A stretch of DNA of 64,000 nucleotides from Nelumbo lutea (lineage: Eukaryota; Streptophyta; Magnoliopsida; Proteales; Nelumbonaceae): NCBI GenBank assembly GCA_022828595.1, contig JAKGHH010000002.1, positions 38,596,222-38,660,221 of the forward strand, written 5' to 3'. Below are positions 31,801-43,949 of the stretch, in pieces. Position 1 is the stretch's first letter. Every line of letters begins with the position of its first letter. The notes under the pieces were generated by a model. That model was not told the origin of the DNA and made no database searches. It saw only the letters and a program-made list of their open reading frames with translations. The translations under genes and the position numbers were made by a program.

Positions 31801-33060
31801 CTTCCCAAATGGGGCCTAAATTTTTCCCATTTTTGGTCATTTCTATTGGCCGGCTTTATTTTATTCTTTTCTATTTACCGTAACGTGTTGAAACTCCCTC
31901 TCTTAGCAGCAGAACTACTTTTGATGTCTGTAGTCAATAGCAAGTCATTCTCATTCAATAAATGATAGTATGAAAAGCTTGGCATTTGTCCACGTGAAAC
32001 TGCATGTCGTAACCTGGGGAATACTAGCTCAACACGGATTGAACTCTGGTACTTGCAGAAGATATAATGGAGTTGCTTTGGATGCATTATTTGCGTGCTG
32101 GATAGGATATACCATATATATATATATATATTTTTATAAGCAGGATATATCATGTATCTGGATAGAAGTTCAAGAGGCCCTTGGTAGTAATGTGGTTGGA
32201 TAAACCCAAATAGAAAATGAGTTATAACTGGTGTTGGGCTGCAAACCTATAGAATGGGTTAAAGCAACTTGCCAAATGTCTCATATTCAGAGGATTAAAA
32301 CCCATTTTAATGGGTCCCCCTCTAGGTATCAATGCACCCGGATTCGGCTTGAAACTAGATATTTGATGGTACCCTAATAAAGGGGAATACCCATCAAGAC
32401 AGTTGATTTCAAAAACCATCCAATGGTGGGCCCTCGTATTTTAATGTGCAACATTTGGTGGGTTTTGACTTATGAGTTCGCACAACTTGGGTCCTAACCC
32501 CATAGACCCAAATCCTAGATTCGCCCAAATTGTAATTTAATATTTTTCTGTGGCCAACTGCCAATTGCCCATAGCTTGAATAAGGGTATGTATATAAGCT
32601 TGTTTTAAGGCTTGTGCACTGGCTTCTGCCTTTGATGTGGAAGGATTCTCCGACCCTGCCCATCTTCCAAGTTGAACTAGTCCTAGTGAGCTGGTGTTCA
32701 TTAGAAACTGATCTGCAAATTGGTTCCTTTTCTGTAGAATTGTTACAACCAAAACAAAAGAACTGGAATGCAATTCAGGGTGCTCAGTCATCCTTGCTTG
32801 TCAACTTGACCAGCAGTGCGCCGATTCTCTGTATTCGACCAGAAACAGTTGGTATGTCAATCAACAAGTTGGCCTACTTGGCTCAGTCCACATTCTTTGA
32901 ATTCCTCTGCAATCAATACTATGTCTGGTTTCAATGAAACGTGGCCTATCATTGACCCCATAGATTAAAATTAGATTATCTTGATCAAGGAGATGCCAAG
33001 AGATGGGAGGTCTATCTATGGTGGTGTCCAGAAAGTGGTTGCATGAAGCTACTCAATGTG
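28866..33060. other. intergenic region, no supported gene
   Basis: Four kilobases of AT-rich DNA with homopolymer runs at 29617-29630, 30620-30633 and 31650-31670, and a short (TA) run at 32115-32130. The T runs at 29617 and 30620 could be 3' tails of minus-strand retroposons. A minus-strand frame at 32791-32537 (AEASAQALKQAY) faintly resembles an RNase H helix but lacks the acidic motifs. No splice-supported frame was seen. Confidence 0.3.
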
Positions 33061-33200
33061 GTCAGTGGTGGCATGGTTGGCGCATAACTAAGTCCGTCCC
33101 AGACGAGATGCGGTTTTGAGCCCTGCTACTAACGGCTCCAAATCCACCTTTGAGAGGAATATAATGTTGCCAGACAAAAAAGTGTGGTACTATGCCATGG
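33061..33200 (+). mobile_element. possible tRNA-derived SINE
   Basis: GGTGGCATGGTTGGCGCATA followed about 35 bases later by GGTTTTGAGCCCTGC has the spacing and flavour of a polymerase III box A and box B. No second copy, tail or target duplication was found to support it. Confidence 0.25.
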
Positions 33201-33697
33201 AAATTGAATAACAGCCCCTGTGGGGGCAAAAAGCGAGTAATCAATACCAAAAAGAAATGTGGTCCACCTATTAAGACATAAATGTGCTATGTGCTGTGTA
33301 CAAATTAAGTGCATCCATCTTTGTATTCACTTATTCACACATGCACAGTATATAGCCTTGCTGGTTATCCATAAACCCAAAATTTATAATATTAGCTATA
33401 TTAGATATATGCATCTCTTATGCTGAAGTATGTGGTTGAAGGTGCTCCCTCCTTCCAAGAAAATAACCGAAAATTTATAATATTAGCTATGTTAACTCTT
33501 GATATAAGCAGTTACAGGCATAAAGAGAGGGAACAAATGGTGATATATAACAAGTTTCAACAAGATGAAATATGGTCAAAAAATTGTTTTCACCGTTGAT
33601 TATCATCTTCTGTTCCTCTTAACTTGTTCATCCAGTAGATTCATTAATATGATCATATGATTTTTTTAGATTGTGTCTAGAAGTTGGCATAATCATG

Positions 33698-33700
<3 letters not shown>

Positions 33701-33733
<33 letters not shown>
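33701..33733 (+). repeat. (CT)n microsatellite
   Basis: Uninterrupted CT dinucleotides. A second run lies about 180 bp downstream at 33911-33934. Confidence 0.95.
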
Positions 33734-33737
<4 letters not shown>

Positions 33738-33910
33738 CAGCAGCTATGTATAACAGGTTACATAACCAGTCACGAGTGAACATTCAGTGTACTGTTCACT
33801 TGAGGCCTACATTCTCTTCTGGGCCTTGTGGGCCTCAGGAAAATGGAACACTGACGTGCACGATTGATTACGTAGCCCCTAATACACAGCTGTGCGAACA
33901 AAACCTACCT

Positions 33911-33934
33911 CTCTCTCTCTCTCTCTCTCTCTCT
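33911..33934 (+). repeat. (CT)n microsatellite
   Basis: Uninterrupted CT dinucleotides. The two runs bracket a 180-bp segment with no recognised coding content. Confidence 0.9.
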
Positions 33935-35526
33935 CAGATACAGACCCACAAGGTACTGTCATGTGAGAAACTCAGAAAACACCAAAGCTCTTTAAGAATG
34001 AGAACATGAGTTTGTTCACGCAATCGCAATCACGAGCTGGAAGCATTTTACTTTTTGTTACTCTACATATTTATATAACGATAAAGATGTATAGTATATA
34101 TATTAAATAAAAGAACCACAACCATGTGAACAGATCATGCAGTAAACCCTGACCACGTATATACATCCCCAAGAAAGGAATCCCATTACAGCCTTTCAAC
34201 AGCGACGCGGTCATCTGGGCTATTTCAATCATTTAATGTCTTTGAGACAGAAAATCACTTTTAATTTATAATTGAGCTTATAACTTAGTGAATAAGTTAT
34301 ATTAATTAAGGAGGTTCTGAATACTGTAACTGCTGAGGTTTATGAAGTTGGGTTGATCACTATAGCTCTTGTCAAACACTTCTAAAAAGCAAAACTGTAC
34401 TTTGTTATTAACACTAATTGCTACAACTATCTTGGACTGTCCCATGAAGACCCATGAAATTAATACCTTAACTCTGTTGTGATTTGTTTTAATGGTTTCC
34501 CTGTTTTATGATGGGGATTGGTTCAGAGTTCACACCATCTGATCCTTAAATGTCTCTCAGATTGTCTGTAATCAACCCTATCCAATACGGCCCTATACAA
34601 TGTTCTAAAACATACAAGTTCGTCTCAGCCAGGTTTCCATTGAATTAGGTAACTCAGCGAATTTGTAAAGTTTATTAACTCATCCGGCAATATAAAATCT
34701 AAGTAATATTTTACAATGAATAAATGGAAAAGTAATAAAAATAGAATAAAAGAAAGTGTTTTGGCCAATTGGTTTTGAAAAAAAATCTCTGATGAGAAAA
34801 ATAATAAAGACAAAATTTAAAACCTTGTTACCTTAAAATTAATTAAGTGTTTCCATTGTGTCTCTTTCTATTGATAAGGTAAGAATTATTTTTCTCTGTA
34901 ATTTAAAATATCTTACTCTTCTTATTTTTGTTATGTTTAAAAAATTTAAATTAAAGCAGTATTTTCAGATTAATTCGGATCAGAGACCCGGCAGTTGAAC
35001 TTGTAAACCGGTGACCCAGTGAACCTTCCAGGTCCTGGTTTGTTTTTCCACGGTTTTTACAGACTGAACAATCTAACCTGGACCCAGTTATCTTTCCAGG
35101 TTTTTGGCTCCACCTTGGTCTAGTAAATACTAAATAGTTCTCCAAGTGACTCGGTCGAGGTTCCTATTTACAAGGAAGCGAGTCAGGGGGCGATTGCACC
35201 AGGAATCTGAATCCTGCCAATTTCCAACAACTTACGGAGTTGGAACCTTTTCAATTTGAAGTTGGTCTTACAAGTTACAGACACTTCTACTGACCGCCAA
35301 AGAGCAGATTAGACCTTGTGGTCCATTCAGTGTGTGCTTTATCGTACACCCCCATTATCCATGATTGGTTTCAATACCAACTAGCTTACTTGTTCTTTTC
35401 TGCAACAAGTTTTAGAGGAGGGGGTTAGCTATGTCCATCAATGTTCCACCTCCTTATCTTCAACTTGATCAAAGCATTTATCCTTTTCTCAATCCAAACT
35501 TCTAAACCAAGTAATCTTATATGGGT
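33935..35526. other. intergenic region upstream of the first HLH gene
   Basis: No gene is seen. About 34960-35110 holds a degenerate copy of the ACCGG/GGTCC-rich TIR family (CCGGTGACCCAGTGAACC, GGTCCTGG). The last few hundred bases before 35527 should be promoter for the HLH gene. Confidence 0.35.
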
Positions 35527-35542
35527 CTATTTATATCTCCTT
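35527..35542 (+). promoter_or_regulatory. TATA-box segment of the first HLH gene
   Basis: CTATTTATATCTCCTT is identical to 57725-57740, which lies upstream of the second HLH gene. It sits 76 bp before the ATG here and 78 bp there. It contains a plant TATA box (TATTTATA). Conservation over 16 bases at near-equal spacing argues for a real core promoter inherited by both duplicates. Confidence 0.75.
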
Positions 35543-35602
35543 ATTCCTTGGGTGCTAGTAAGCCTAAACCCTAGACCTTATTAAGCTTCTTCAGATACAA
35601 AA

Positions 35603-35854
35603 ATGAGGTGTTCTCACAAGAGAAATGGGTTTCTGTCTATGAGAAGAAGAGGAGGCAGAAAGATGGTTTCATTTACGGTTCCCAAGAAGCCCAAGTGCGC
35701 CATACAACATAAGCTCGATAAGCTTCGAAGAATCATTCCTGGTGGCCAGAAGATGGATGTTGAGATATTGTTTAGGTTGACTATCCAGCAGATTCTAATG
35801 CTACAATTGAAAGTGAATGTTCTCCAGCGTCTCTCGGAACTCTATGGAGTCTGA
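35603..35854 (+). CDS. small atypical helix-loop-helix protein (83 aa), first of a pair
   Basis: This intronless frame encodes a putative non-DNA-binding HLH regulator. Residues 5-30 are basic (RNGF at 7-10, RRR at 14-16, KKPK at 28-31). Helix 1 is about 35-46 (HKLDKLRRIIPGG, Pro-Gly at the loop). Helix 2 is about 52-77 (DVEILFRLT, ILMLQLKVNVLQRL). The basic region lacks the His-Glu-Arg pattern needed for E-box binding. Such proteins usually act by dimerising with other bHLH factors. The HLH part resembles the plant IBH1/UPB1/PAR-type group; I cannot choose among them. The ATG has a good context (AAAAATGAG) and lies 76 bp after a TATA box. It is related to the gene at 57803. In helix 2, RLTIQQI replaces the usual ETA.YI, an unusual divergence. 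Confidence 0.75.
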   Translation: MRCSHKRNGFLSMRRRGGRKMVSFTVPKKPKCAIQHKLDKLRRIIPGGQKMDVEILFRLTIQQILMLQLKVNVLQRLSELYGV

Positions 35855-35940
35855 CAAGTGCTTCATCTTGTCAATGATACTTCTCTCTTTGATGATTTCA
35901 TCTCCGCAAACTCATGCAACGTTTCCAGAGAGCTTATTTA

Positions 35941-35960
35941 CTCTCTCTCTCTCTCTCTCC
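35941..35960 (+). repeat. (CT)n microsatellite
   Basis: A short CT run about 85 bp after the stop of the first HLH gene. The second HLH gene also has a longer CT run downstream (58281-58318). Confidence 0.85.
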
Positions 35961-36740
35961 GATGAAGGGTGTTGTCTTTCAATGCTCTCTGTAATATAGT
36001 TAGTGTGGTGGAGAGGAAATCAAGAGATTGAATACTCTTCCTTTGTTCTTAATGGAGTCTGTGTCTTGTGTTTTCAGGAGACTTCTTTTCTTATTGATCA
36101 GTTTAATCATATAAATATATTGTTTGTTTTTCTGTAATTGTTTCTCTTATCAACCAACAGTACTCGTGAAATTTTAAGAGACAGAGACTGCACCCTCTTC
36201 ATGCAACCTCGAAACAGAGAAAATGAAGATAAAATTGTGGATGGGGGGGAAGGTGTAGGCAAGGGAGGGACCATTCAGCACAATCTAGTTCTAAAATCTC
36301 ACAAGTGTTTGCTTGGGAGAATTGGGACTTACTGACCAAACAAAATATACTATTCCCCACCATAATTGCACCATGTGCATGTAGGCCCCGTCTTTCAATG
36401 CTGCTAGTTTGTCTATTGTTTGTTTGCTCATAGATGAGTCAGTTTCATAGAAAAGAGACCTGCATAAAGTGAAACCCATTCTCTTCTGTGATATACACCT
36501 AACCTCCACCAAAGCTCACGGGTCAAGGTTAGGTCACCATTGCTTCATGGGTTGTACATGATGGTACCAGTTTGGCCTTATCACAATGACATGATGGGTA
36601 TTTTCAAGTTTACGTAGAAACCATTTGATCATAAGAGAGAGAGAGAGAGTTTGTAGCATCACTTTTTATCCTTCAATTAATTTCATTCAATTTATTAGGG
36701 GAGAGTTGGTTCAAAGGCAAAACCTGGAATTTATCCTAAA
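35961..36740. other. 3' flank of the first HLH gene, no gene seen
   Basis: It holds the likely 3' UTR and terminator. A (GA) run lies at 36635-36649. No frame with recognisable motifs was found. Confidence 0.35.
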
Positions 36741-36755
36741 GGGATTGGTTCTAAG

Positions 36756-36910
36756 TAGGAGTACAAATGGATCATATTATGATCTTATTTGAATTTGAAT
36801 CCGATAAAAAAATAGGTTCTATTTCAAAATCGGATCAAATTTGAATCACCTCTTTCGATCTGGTCCCGAGATTGATTATGGGGTCTACTCATAGAACTTG
36901 TTTTTTAGAA
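36756..36910. mobile_element. left end of a MITE family shared with 43950-44277
   Basis: TAGGAGTACAAATGGATC, followed by TATGATCTTATTTGA, matches the inverted right end at 44277-44225 (TAGGGGTGCAAACGGATTGG, then CATCCTATTTGATC). The GATC/ATCGGATC-rich body continues to about 36890. It has no coding content; the opposite end is unclear. Confidence 0.5.
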
Positions 36911-37140
36911 AACCAATAATAGTATAACAATTGTAGAATGTTTAAACTTGACTTTCAATAATTATAATATATAGTTGAAAAGTTATATTACCTTTATTAA
37001 TTAAATTGAATAATTTAATCTATAGATTATCAGAGCATATTAATATATAATTCAAAACTTATTATAGACATTTAAATATCAACTTTTACATTACTTATCA
37101 TAGACATTTAAATATTAAATTGAAAAATATCAATTCACTT

Positions 37141-37290
37141 AAGCGGCTTAGTGGTTAAGTGAAACCACATGATATTTGGGTTAAAATTTTCACATCCTTA
37201 AAAATATTTTGGTATTTATTTTAAGACAAATTTGATTTACGGCTGGTTCTTTGGATAGGGTAAGCCCCTAAACCTTGGCTGGGGTTAAAA
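37141..37290 (+). mobile_element. tRNA-derived SINE, copy 1
   Basis: GGCTTAGTGGTTAAGTG (box A type) is followed by TTGGGTTAAAATTTTCACAT (box B type). The body then reads AAAATATTTTGG, TTTTAAGACAAATT, GGATAGGGTAAGCCCCTAAA and CC. The same order of blocks occurs on the minus strand at 63968-63770. Two copies sharing both the tRNA-like head and an unrelated body show this is a repeat family and not a stray tRNA gene. Ends are approximate. Confidence 0.7.
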
Positions 37291-37434
37291 CACTAGTCTA
37301 TCTAAGATGTTCTATTACATGCAAGACCTCACATGTATAAGCCCTAATTTGGAAGTGCTTATTGGAAAGATGAGTGCTTATCCTAATAAATGCTGATGTG
37401 TCCCATCATTTGGAAGTGGGGGTGGGGGGTGGGT

Positions 37435-37935
37435 ATTAATGATAGAGATGGCAATTTGACTTGTTTCCATGGGGCCCCACCTCACCCCGATTGGGGCGGG
37501 TTTTTTGACCACCAATGGGGGTTTGGGGAAACCTGAAACTCTAGGGATTGGAGACAAGGTGGGGATGGTATTTGTATGCCCTGACCTGACCTTAGCCCTC
37601 TCAAACCTGCCCCAACTATATTATATAACATATATATAGTTAGATAGATAGATAGATAGATAGATAAAACTATTGATATATGTTATATTATATGATATTA
37701 TATTACATATAATATAAAATAGTTTCAAGTAGGTTTCAAAAAAAAAAAATAAATAAATAAATTTGTAAATATACAAGTAAAAATGACCGGGGTGGGGTGG
37801 GATAAATTTGGGGATCCCCATTCCCCATAGAGATGAATATGGGGTTAAGATTTCTAGCCCTGCTTGGGTTCGGGGTCAGGGACAGGGCAGGCAAAACCTG
37901 GCCCCGCCGTACCCGTTGCCATTCCTAATTAACGA
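37435..37935. mobile_element. hAT-type MITE with near-perfect 8-bp target duplication
   Basis: The element spans 37443-37927 (485 bp). It starts TAGAGATGGCAA and ends TTGCCATTCCTA (inverted TAGGAATGGCAA). Flanks are ATTAATGA (37435-37442) and ATTAACGA (37928-37935), 7 of 8 identical. Its arms are unusually GC-rich for the window (GGGGCGGG, GGGGTGGGGTGGG). The centre is AT-rich with a (TAGA) microsatellite at 37640-37668. It has no coding capacity. Confidence 0.8.
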
Positions 37936-38159
37936 AAACACAACTTAAGAATCTTGGTTTAAGTTATCTAATGGAGACAAGTCTAGTGCAAGTGTTTAAC
38001 TCCTACGTTATTAATTTTCTTATATATATCAAAAACTCCTATTGTACCTATGGCTCTTTTGATATAAATATGTTATCAGCAACCCTATTCATTTTAAAGG
38101 TAGACGGTTATTTCTTTAGAAGTAGTTGCTCGGTCTTGATAAAGCTAATGCATTGGATG

Positions 38160-38420
38160 GATATCGAAGGTGGTGGGTAAGAGTATTCGGGGTGGCTTTG
38201 CACACTTGGTGCTGGGTTACCTTTAAAGAGTTCGTCAACACCTTTGGTGGCTTTGTTGAGGTAGATTCTAAGAATTTATAGTGGAGAGCAGTTGAGTCAT
38301 TGAAATTGGTGATCTGGTTGAGTTCTCCTTGTGCCATACCAAGCTCAAAAATCTTGATTGTTCAAAGCATCTCATAAGTGGTTAGGATAACAATGGGAGG
38401 CCCCTAGATGCTTTTTGGTA
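38160..38420 (+). pseudogene. LINE ORF1-type remnant
   Basis: The frame WVRVFGVALHTWCWVTFKEF, followed by FGGFVEVDSKNL, matches the W.R..GLPLH.W....F......GGF...D block of plant LINE-associated ORF1 proteins. Stops follow soon after. No other part of the element adjoins it. Confidence 0.5.
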
Positions 38421-39229
38421 GAGTAAAGAAAGAGAGTGTTCTGTCTGGTATAAGAAACCTTTAAGACAACTGCCAAGACTCAAATACAAGAGAATCAAGA
38501 TGTTGAATCTTAACAAAGGAGTGATCATGAGGAGGTGGTTGTGAATTTAGAGCATAGACTGACATGAGGTGCTCTTCAAGTGTGTAGGTTTAGGTGAAGT
38601 CCCTAAAGGAAATAGAAGGTGAGTAACAAGAGTGTGCAAACATGAAGACACAAGTTCTCATGTTAGGGGTCCAGTAGGGAAACTGAATGACTTGTATAGG
38701 GGTGGTGATGCTTAGGGGGAGTTCGGATTGAGTCGTCACAGAACCATTCTCACAGCCTTTTACATCTGTGTGTTGAAAACATCTCCATATTTGTATGTTT
38801 ATTTTCACGGGGAGATATTCCCAATGCATGGTTGCAAGGAACTGTGCAAATGGTATAAATATGATCCTGTGAGTTCTAAATCCGATTTCGCTTAAAGGAT
38901 GTAGGTTGCTGCAAGAGTACTAGCAAATTCAAATTCAAATTTAAGTTTTCCATTGAGTGTAGATAAAGATGTTGATAAAACTGGTAAGAGAGAAGACGAG
39001 CCCAAATCCAGAACTAGGCATGTGGATGGGTCATCAATTTTAGTGGACAAAAGGGCTTTTAATGTCGGATGTTGGAGTTGGGCCTGCACCATAGGAACTT
39101 GGCTTTATTTACAAAGTGGGTATAAATATCTTATGATGAGGTAATTGGATTTGATCTATTACTTGAACATTTTGCATCTAATCCTTATTTTTGTAACATA
39201 TGCAAGGGATGCAAAACTGTAAAAATGGA

Positions 39230-40260
39230 TAAATTTAAAATTTTAGATGGTTACCTCTTTAAAGGAAACCAACTTTGCCTTCTAGTTTGGTGACATTTTG
39301 GAGAAGATAAAACCATCGTCATGGTTCATGAGAATTTTGGCCCAAATTAATCCGAGATGTAGAATGTCTTGTTTTAGTAATGTATGGCATGTCAAAGTGT
39401 CAAAGATAAAATTCAAAACTATGGATTTCACAAATCTTTGCCCATTCCAACCCATCCATGAGAGGACATAAGTATGGATTTTGTTGTTGGGCTTCCAACA
39501 ACTCAACAAGGCTATGATTTTGTTTTTGTAGAGGTTGACAAGTTCTCAAAAATAACTAATTTTATTGCATGTAAGAATACTACAAATATTTCTCATCAAA
39601 TTGCATGCTCATATTTACTTCAAAGAAATTATTTAATTGCATGGAGTACCCAGAAGCATCACATCTGATTGATATAAACTATTTATGTATGGATCATTTT
39701 TGGCATATTTTGTGGAAGCTCATGGGGCTTTTCTTCAATTCTCAAGTGCAAATCATCTACAACCAATGCGAGTCCATCTATTTATGATTTTCATTATGAC
39801 AATTGTTTCATGAAAGCTATACAACATGAAGGATTAGCCATTGAAGTTGCATGTGACATGCATGCCACCCTCATTTATTTTGATAAAATCCTTTGTGGTT
39901 TAATCAATCCATTTATACCGATCGATTAGGCATGGTGATTGAGGCATGCATGATTGTGAGAAGAACATTTTAAGGCAACTATACTCTCTTTTCACTTTTT
40001 TTTTCATTGGAGCTATGTCCTTGAGCCAATATTATACAACACCAACAATCCTCTCTAGACTCATGTATTTTCAAAGTGACACTTGTTTTGTGCATTCTAT
40101 TGGAGAGAGGAACCAAGTGAAGGGTACTAGGAATTGGTAACTTTGGTTGTTTAATAGAGCAAAAGATGATTATATCTCCAAGACATTGAGTTAGGTAAAG
40201 AAAAAGACCTTAATTGACATATGAAAGGAGGCATTGAACTAGGATCATACTTAGTCTCAT
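39230..40260 (+). pseudogene. Ty3/gypsy integrase remnant
   Basis: In broken frames the sequence gives DGYLFKGNQLCLL, HFGEDKTI, CMACQSVKDKIQNYG (the end of an HHCC zinc finger), [20 protein letters not shown] with the first catalytic Asp, and [20 protein letters not shown]. This is the Ty3/gypsy integrase start. Downstream the homology fades, and the second and third acidic residues are not recognisable. There are no LTRs nearby. Confidence 0.65.
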
Positions 40261-40485
40261 CCTCCTTATAATTCTATTTGGGAAAATAATTACATTTTCA
40301 TTGGAGAGTTATCCCTAACCAGTGAATGGACTTGTTCATGGGGATCTTATTAGTCGTGACTCTAAAATGGATATCATTATTTTTATTTTTATTTATTTTT
40401 ATTTTTTTGTTTAGTTTTTGTCGGAATCGGAATTAAAATCAAAATCCTTTAGAATTAGAATTGGAATGACTTATTCGCATAATCT

Positions 40486-40699
40486 ATTTGGTTCAGACAG
40501 AAATAGGAATGGGAATTGGAATCAACATGAATGAAATTTCATTCCCAAGAAAGGGGCAGAGAACGATCATTCCCATAAATGGAGAAATGCCATTCCAATA
40601 GAAATGGGAATGGAATTCCGAGTCTGCCCAACCAAACAATTGGAATCAAAATAGTCCATTCCGATTTCGATTCCAGACCCCTATTCCTGCAAACCAAAT
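40486..40699. repeat. inverted-repeat element (MITE-like)
   Basis: ATTTGGTTCAGACAGAAATA at 40486 and its inverted counterpart CCTATTCCTGCAAACCAAAT, ending at 40699, bound a 214-bp segment. The segment is rich in GGAATGGGAATT and its complement, so it could fold back on itself. No clear target duplication or coding content was found. Confidence 0.4.
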
Positions 40700-43600
40700 G
40701 GGGCCTAAGTCCATTTACTGGCTCACATCAGGGTAGCTCAACTCCTTAATACTCCAAGTCATATAAAGTATTGTGTTATTGAATTGCATCCTTCAACTTA
40801 GCACCATCCAAATGCTAATGACCATCCACAACTTTATTTACCCAAATATATGCTTCTATGGAGCTTTGTTCTTCAATCAATTCAATTACTCTTGGATGAC
40901 AACACTTCTCAAACTAGAAATTAATTACCGTCACTTATGCAAAATAATAAATATGTTGTGATATATGATATACCTGCCTCCTATTAAAAGGGATTGTTGC
41001 CCCTAGCTAAAGTCTTTTGTATATTCTATAAAAAGTATTTGCAAAATGAGTATTGATTAGCCTTCCTTTGGCACTCCTAAGTATACTTTCAATTTTGCTA
41101 TGTATATATGGAGCTCTAGCTCTTGAGATGGAAAAACTACTTTTCTTTTCATGGCTTAATTGATTAACCTTCTCAAGACTTACATTAAAGCTGATTTTTA
41201 CAAGTGGATCCCATTTAACTGGAAGAGACAAATATTTCATGGCTTAATTGAATTACCATGTGGCAATTTAATTGCACAGATTCTTATTAACAAGTGGAAA
41301 ATCCATGATTCTGCAAAGATATGTTAGTGAAAAGGCGTTGACCAATTAAAATCCCTCGTGAATTTTGATGAAAATCCACCTGATTGGTTATCGCTCTTCA
41401 ACAAATTATATTCAATTTCAAAATGGAAAAGGGTTCACTAATGGGGTCAACTGGGAGCTTAATTTCATGAAAGCACCTATTTCTGTCATGTGAAGGGATC
41501 TTGTGGTTGATCTAGACCGTCCATCATATAGTAGATCCTCTGGATTGCTTATATATGTTCCTTTTCTAAAGTCCATACCAACCTTATGTCCCATCTTGTC
41601 CACACAATATTAATGAATTAAAGCTCAGAATTTTTAATATATAACATTATAAAAGTAGGCTTATTTTGCAGAGTTGGAGAGCTGTTTTAAACTGAGAATC
41701 CTTTTAAGTTCCAGATTAAACTAATTTGCAAGGTGTTTTTTCAGCCTTTTTGTATCAATTTGCCAGGTGTTGATAGTAATGATGTTCACCAAACGGCCCG
41801 GATCTCCATCTATTCTTTTGGTAATGAACTTTGGATCCATGTTCCCCATCATCATGCATGAGCTCAAAAAAAGTAGTACCATACTGGGATTAGATGAAGG
41901 TACCTCTCCTCTTGGTAAGCAAACTGCTTAAATTTGTCAATCACTTGATGGATATTAGACAGTCTACCCTCCTTGCCTAGTCTAGTGTTCTTAATATTAA
42001 TAGAATGTTATATAATATTAAACAAAAAATATTAGAATGTAATGCATTTTCCCCTGTTGTTTATTGAATTTTGTGCCCGCTGGTTTTCTTTAGAGGATCT
42101 CTTATTCCAACAAGAACTGCTATGTTGTGAATTGTGAGCCACAATGTCATTATCTTCACCAACAGTATGTCCCTAAGTCCCTTGTCCGATCCTCCATCTT
42201 TTATTAAAATTTACACCCTGAAGTGATGGAGAGCTGATCTTTTATTTATTCTGAAAACCCAATTAAGATATCGTTTGAAATCCTGTTTCAAAGTAGTGAA
42301 AATTAAAGGTGATGGGCTGGGATGAGAAGACTGATGAAGTATGTTTGCTTTTCACCTAAACAGAATTTCCCCCTTTCTAGTTGGGCCAACATGTTTGATT
42401 TTGTCTGAACTGACTCATATCTCCTTTCCTTTCCTTTCCTTGTGTTGACACAGACAACAGTGTAAATCAAAGATACGACATATCAATATTACTGGTGCAT
42501 CCCATTAATTAATTATACATACAACTTACATCAGTATTATATTATAAAAGAAAGGGTTGGAGAGAAATCAATATTAGATGCATCACCAAACAAATTTGTT
42601 CTGTTCCTACTACAAGGCCGACAAGGGTATTTTACAACACTCAAAAATCCAACTCTAAACCATCAATTTGATATCCAACCCTCTCAAAACAGCCGAAGCC
42701 TGCCAGTTCATGTCAGCCCCAAAACTTAGCATCTGCTCTATTTCTTCATCACCCACTCATGTACTTTGATTTATTCTTAATTTTTCTTCTCTTTTCCCTA
42801 ACAAACAAGATACATATGACCCATTTTTCATTGTTTTTTTGGGTTTTCCACATGAATTAGTGGGTCCGTCTGGGTGCAGTAAGTAGTTCAATAATCCATT
42901 AATGGCTCGAACCATGCATGAACATTTTATCAACATGCCAAACGTGTTTTATTTATTTATTTATTTTAGGGAGGGGGGCTGCACTCATCAGTCCAACCTG
43001 GAAATGTAAGTAGGTATGGATGAATGTTGGGCTGAAACTCATTAATGGCGAAACATGTGGACCGAGTCTGGCAGCTGCCAGCTTCAGCACCCATATCTTC
43101 CACCTCGAAAGCAGCGCATTCATTCAGTACTTGTAGTGAGTTTGGTCTTATCAGCACACCTGGCTTCACCTTACCACTGTATTGTTGTCCAACAGAGTAA
43201 ACTAGCTAGAATAGTGCATATTGTAGTACACCTTAGAATTGTATTATTGCCTAAGAGATAAGAAAGGATACAGCATTTTCTCAGTACTACGTCCATGTGT
43301 GGATGAAATGAGATAACAAATGGGAGCCGATGCTGATTGCAGTAGTAGGTTTCATGCAACTTATACCAACTTGGACTCTTTCTCTGCTAAAACTATACCA
43401 GAAACTGTAGCAGTAGGTCCCACGTTCAACAATTGGGCCAAGTAGCCAACTTGACTAGCTATTCAGTGACAGTAATTATAACTATAAATATCCCATTAAT
43501 TCAACTCCAACCAATACTGGGTTGGTCACTGCTTACCACTCTCCGTACTTTTTAAGCCCACAGATTGGCTGTGCTTAATTGTCTATGGTTATGTTGAGCA

Positions 43601-43940
43601 AGGAAGATCCAGCTGATGGAACCTCTCTACTCTCTATCCATGCATTCTGATCGAGATTGAGATGTGGTCCTTAAGTTGACTTCCTCCAATTGAAGATTGG
43701 AAGTGCACATATTTCTGTTGCATGCTGCAGTGTTCCTCAACGACTGAATTAAGCCTAGTTACACATGCAATTAGCTTGTTAGAAGAATTGGAAAGATCTA
43801 TACATTTGATTTTGGTATGTCTGTGAGCTCTGGTGCAATTTGATTTGATTTGAAGCTTCTCTCTGCAACTCCCCTTCTTGCCTGGTAGATGGTTTGACGG
43901 GTAACCTCTTGATCATATAGATAGAGATTTTAATTTCCTT
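40700..43940. other. intergenic region, no supported gene
   Basis: AT-rich DNA with only short non-homologous frames on both strands. A TTTA run at 42950-42966 and (CTTTC) repeats at 42424-42440 are the only simple repeats of note. Confidence 0.3.
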
Positions 43941-43949
43941 TTATATGAT

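Noticed and set aside
32537..32791. Minus-strand 84-codon frame with AEASAQALKQAY, faintly like an RNase H helix
   Set aside because: No DG, GD or final AD.LA motif nearby, and no LINE tail; the resemblance is too short.
33671..34009. 112-codon frame across the CT runs
   Set aside because: Its Ser-Leu repeats come only from the CT microsatellites.
37621..37821. Minus-strand frame rich in Ile, Tyr and Ser
   Set aside because: It comes from the TAGA repeat and AT-rich core of a MITE.
41007..41240. Minus-strand frame with VKWDPLVKISFNVSLEKVN, similar to the start of a LINE RNase H (KLNFDGS)
   Set aside because: The catalytic Asp and the GNPGP loop are absent and nothing downstream fits.
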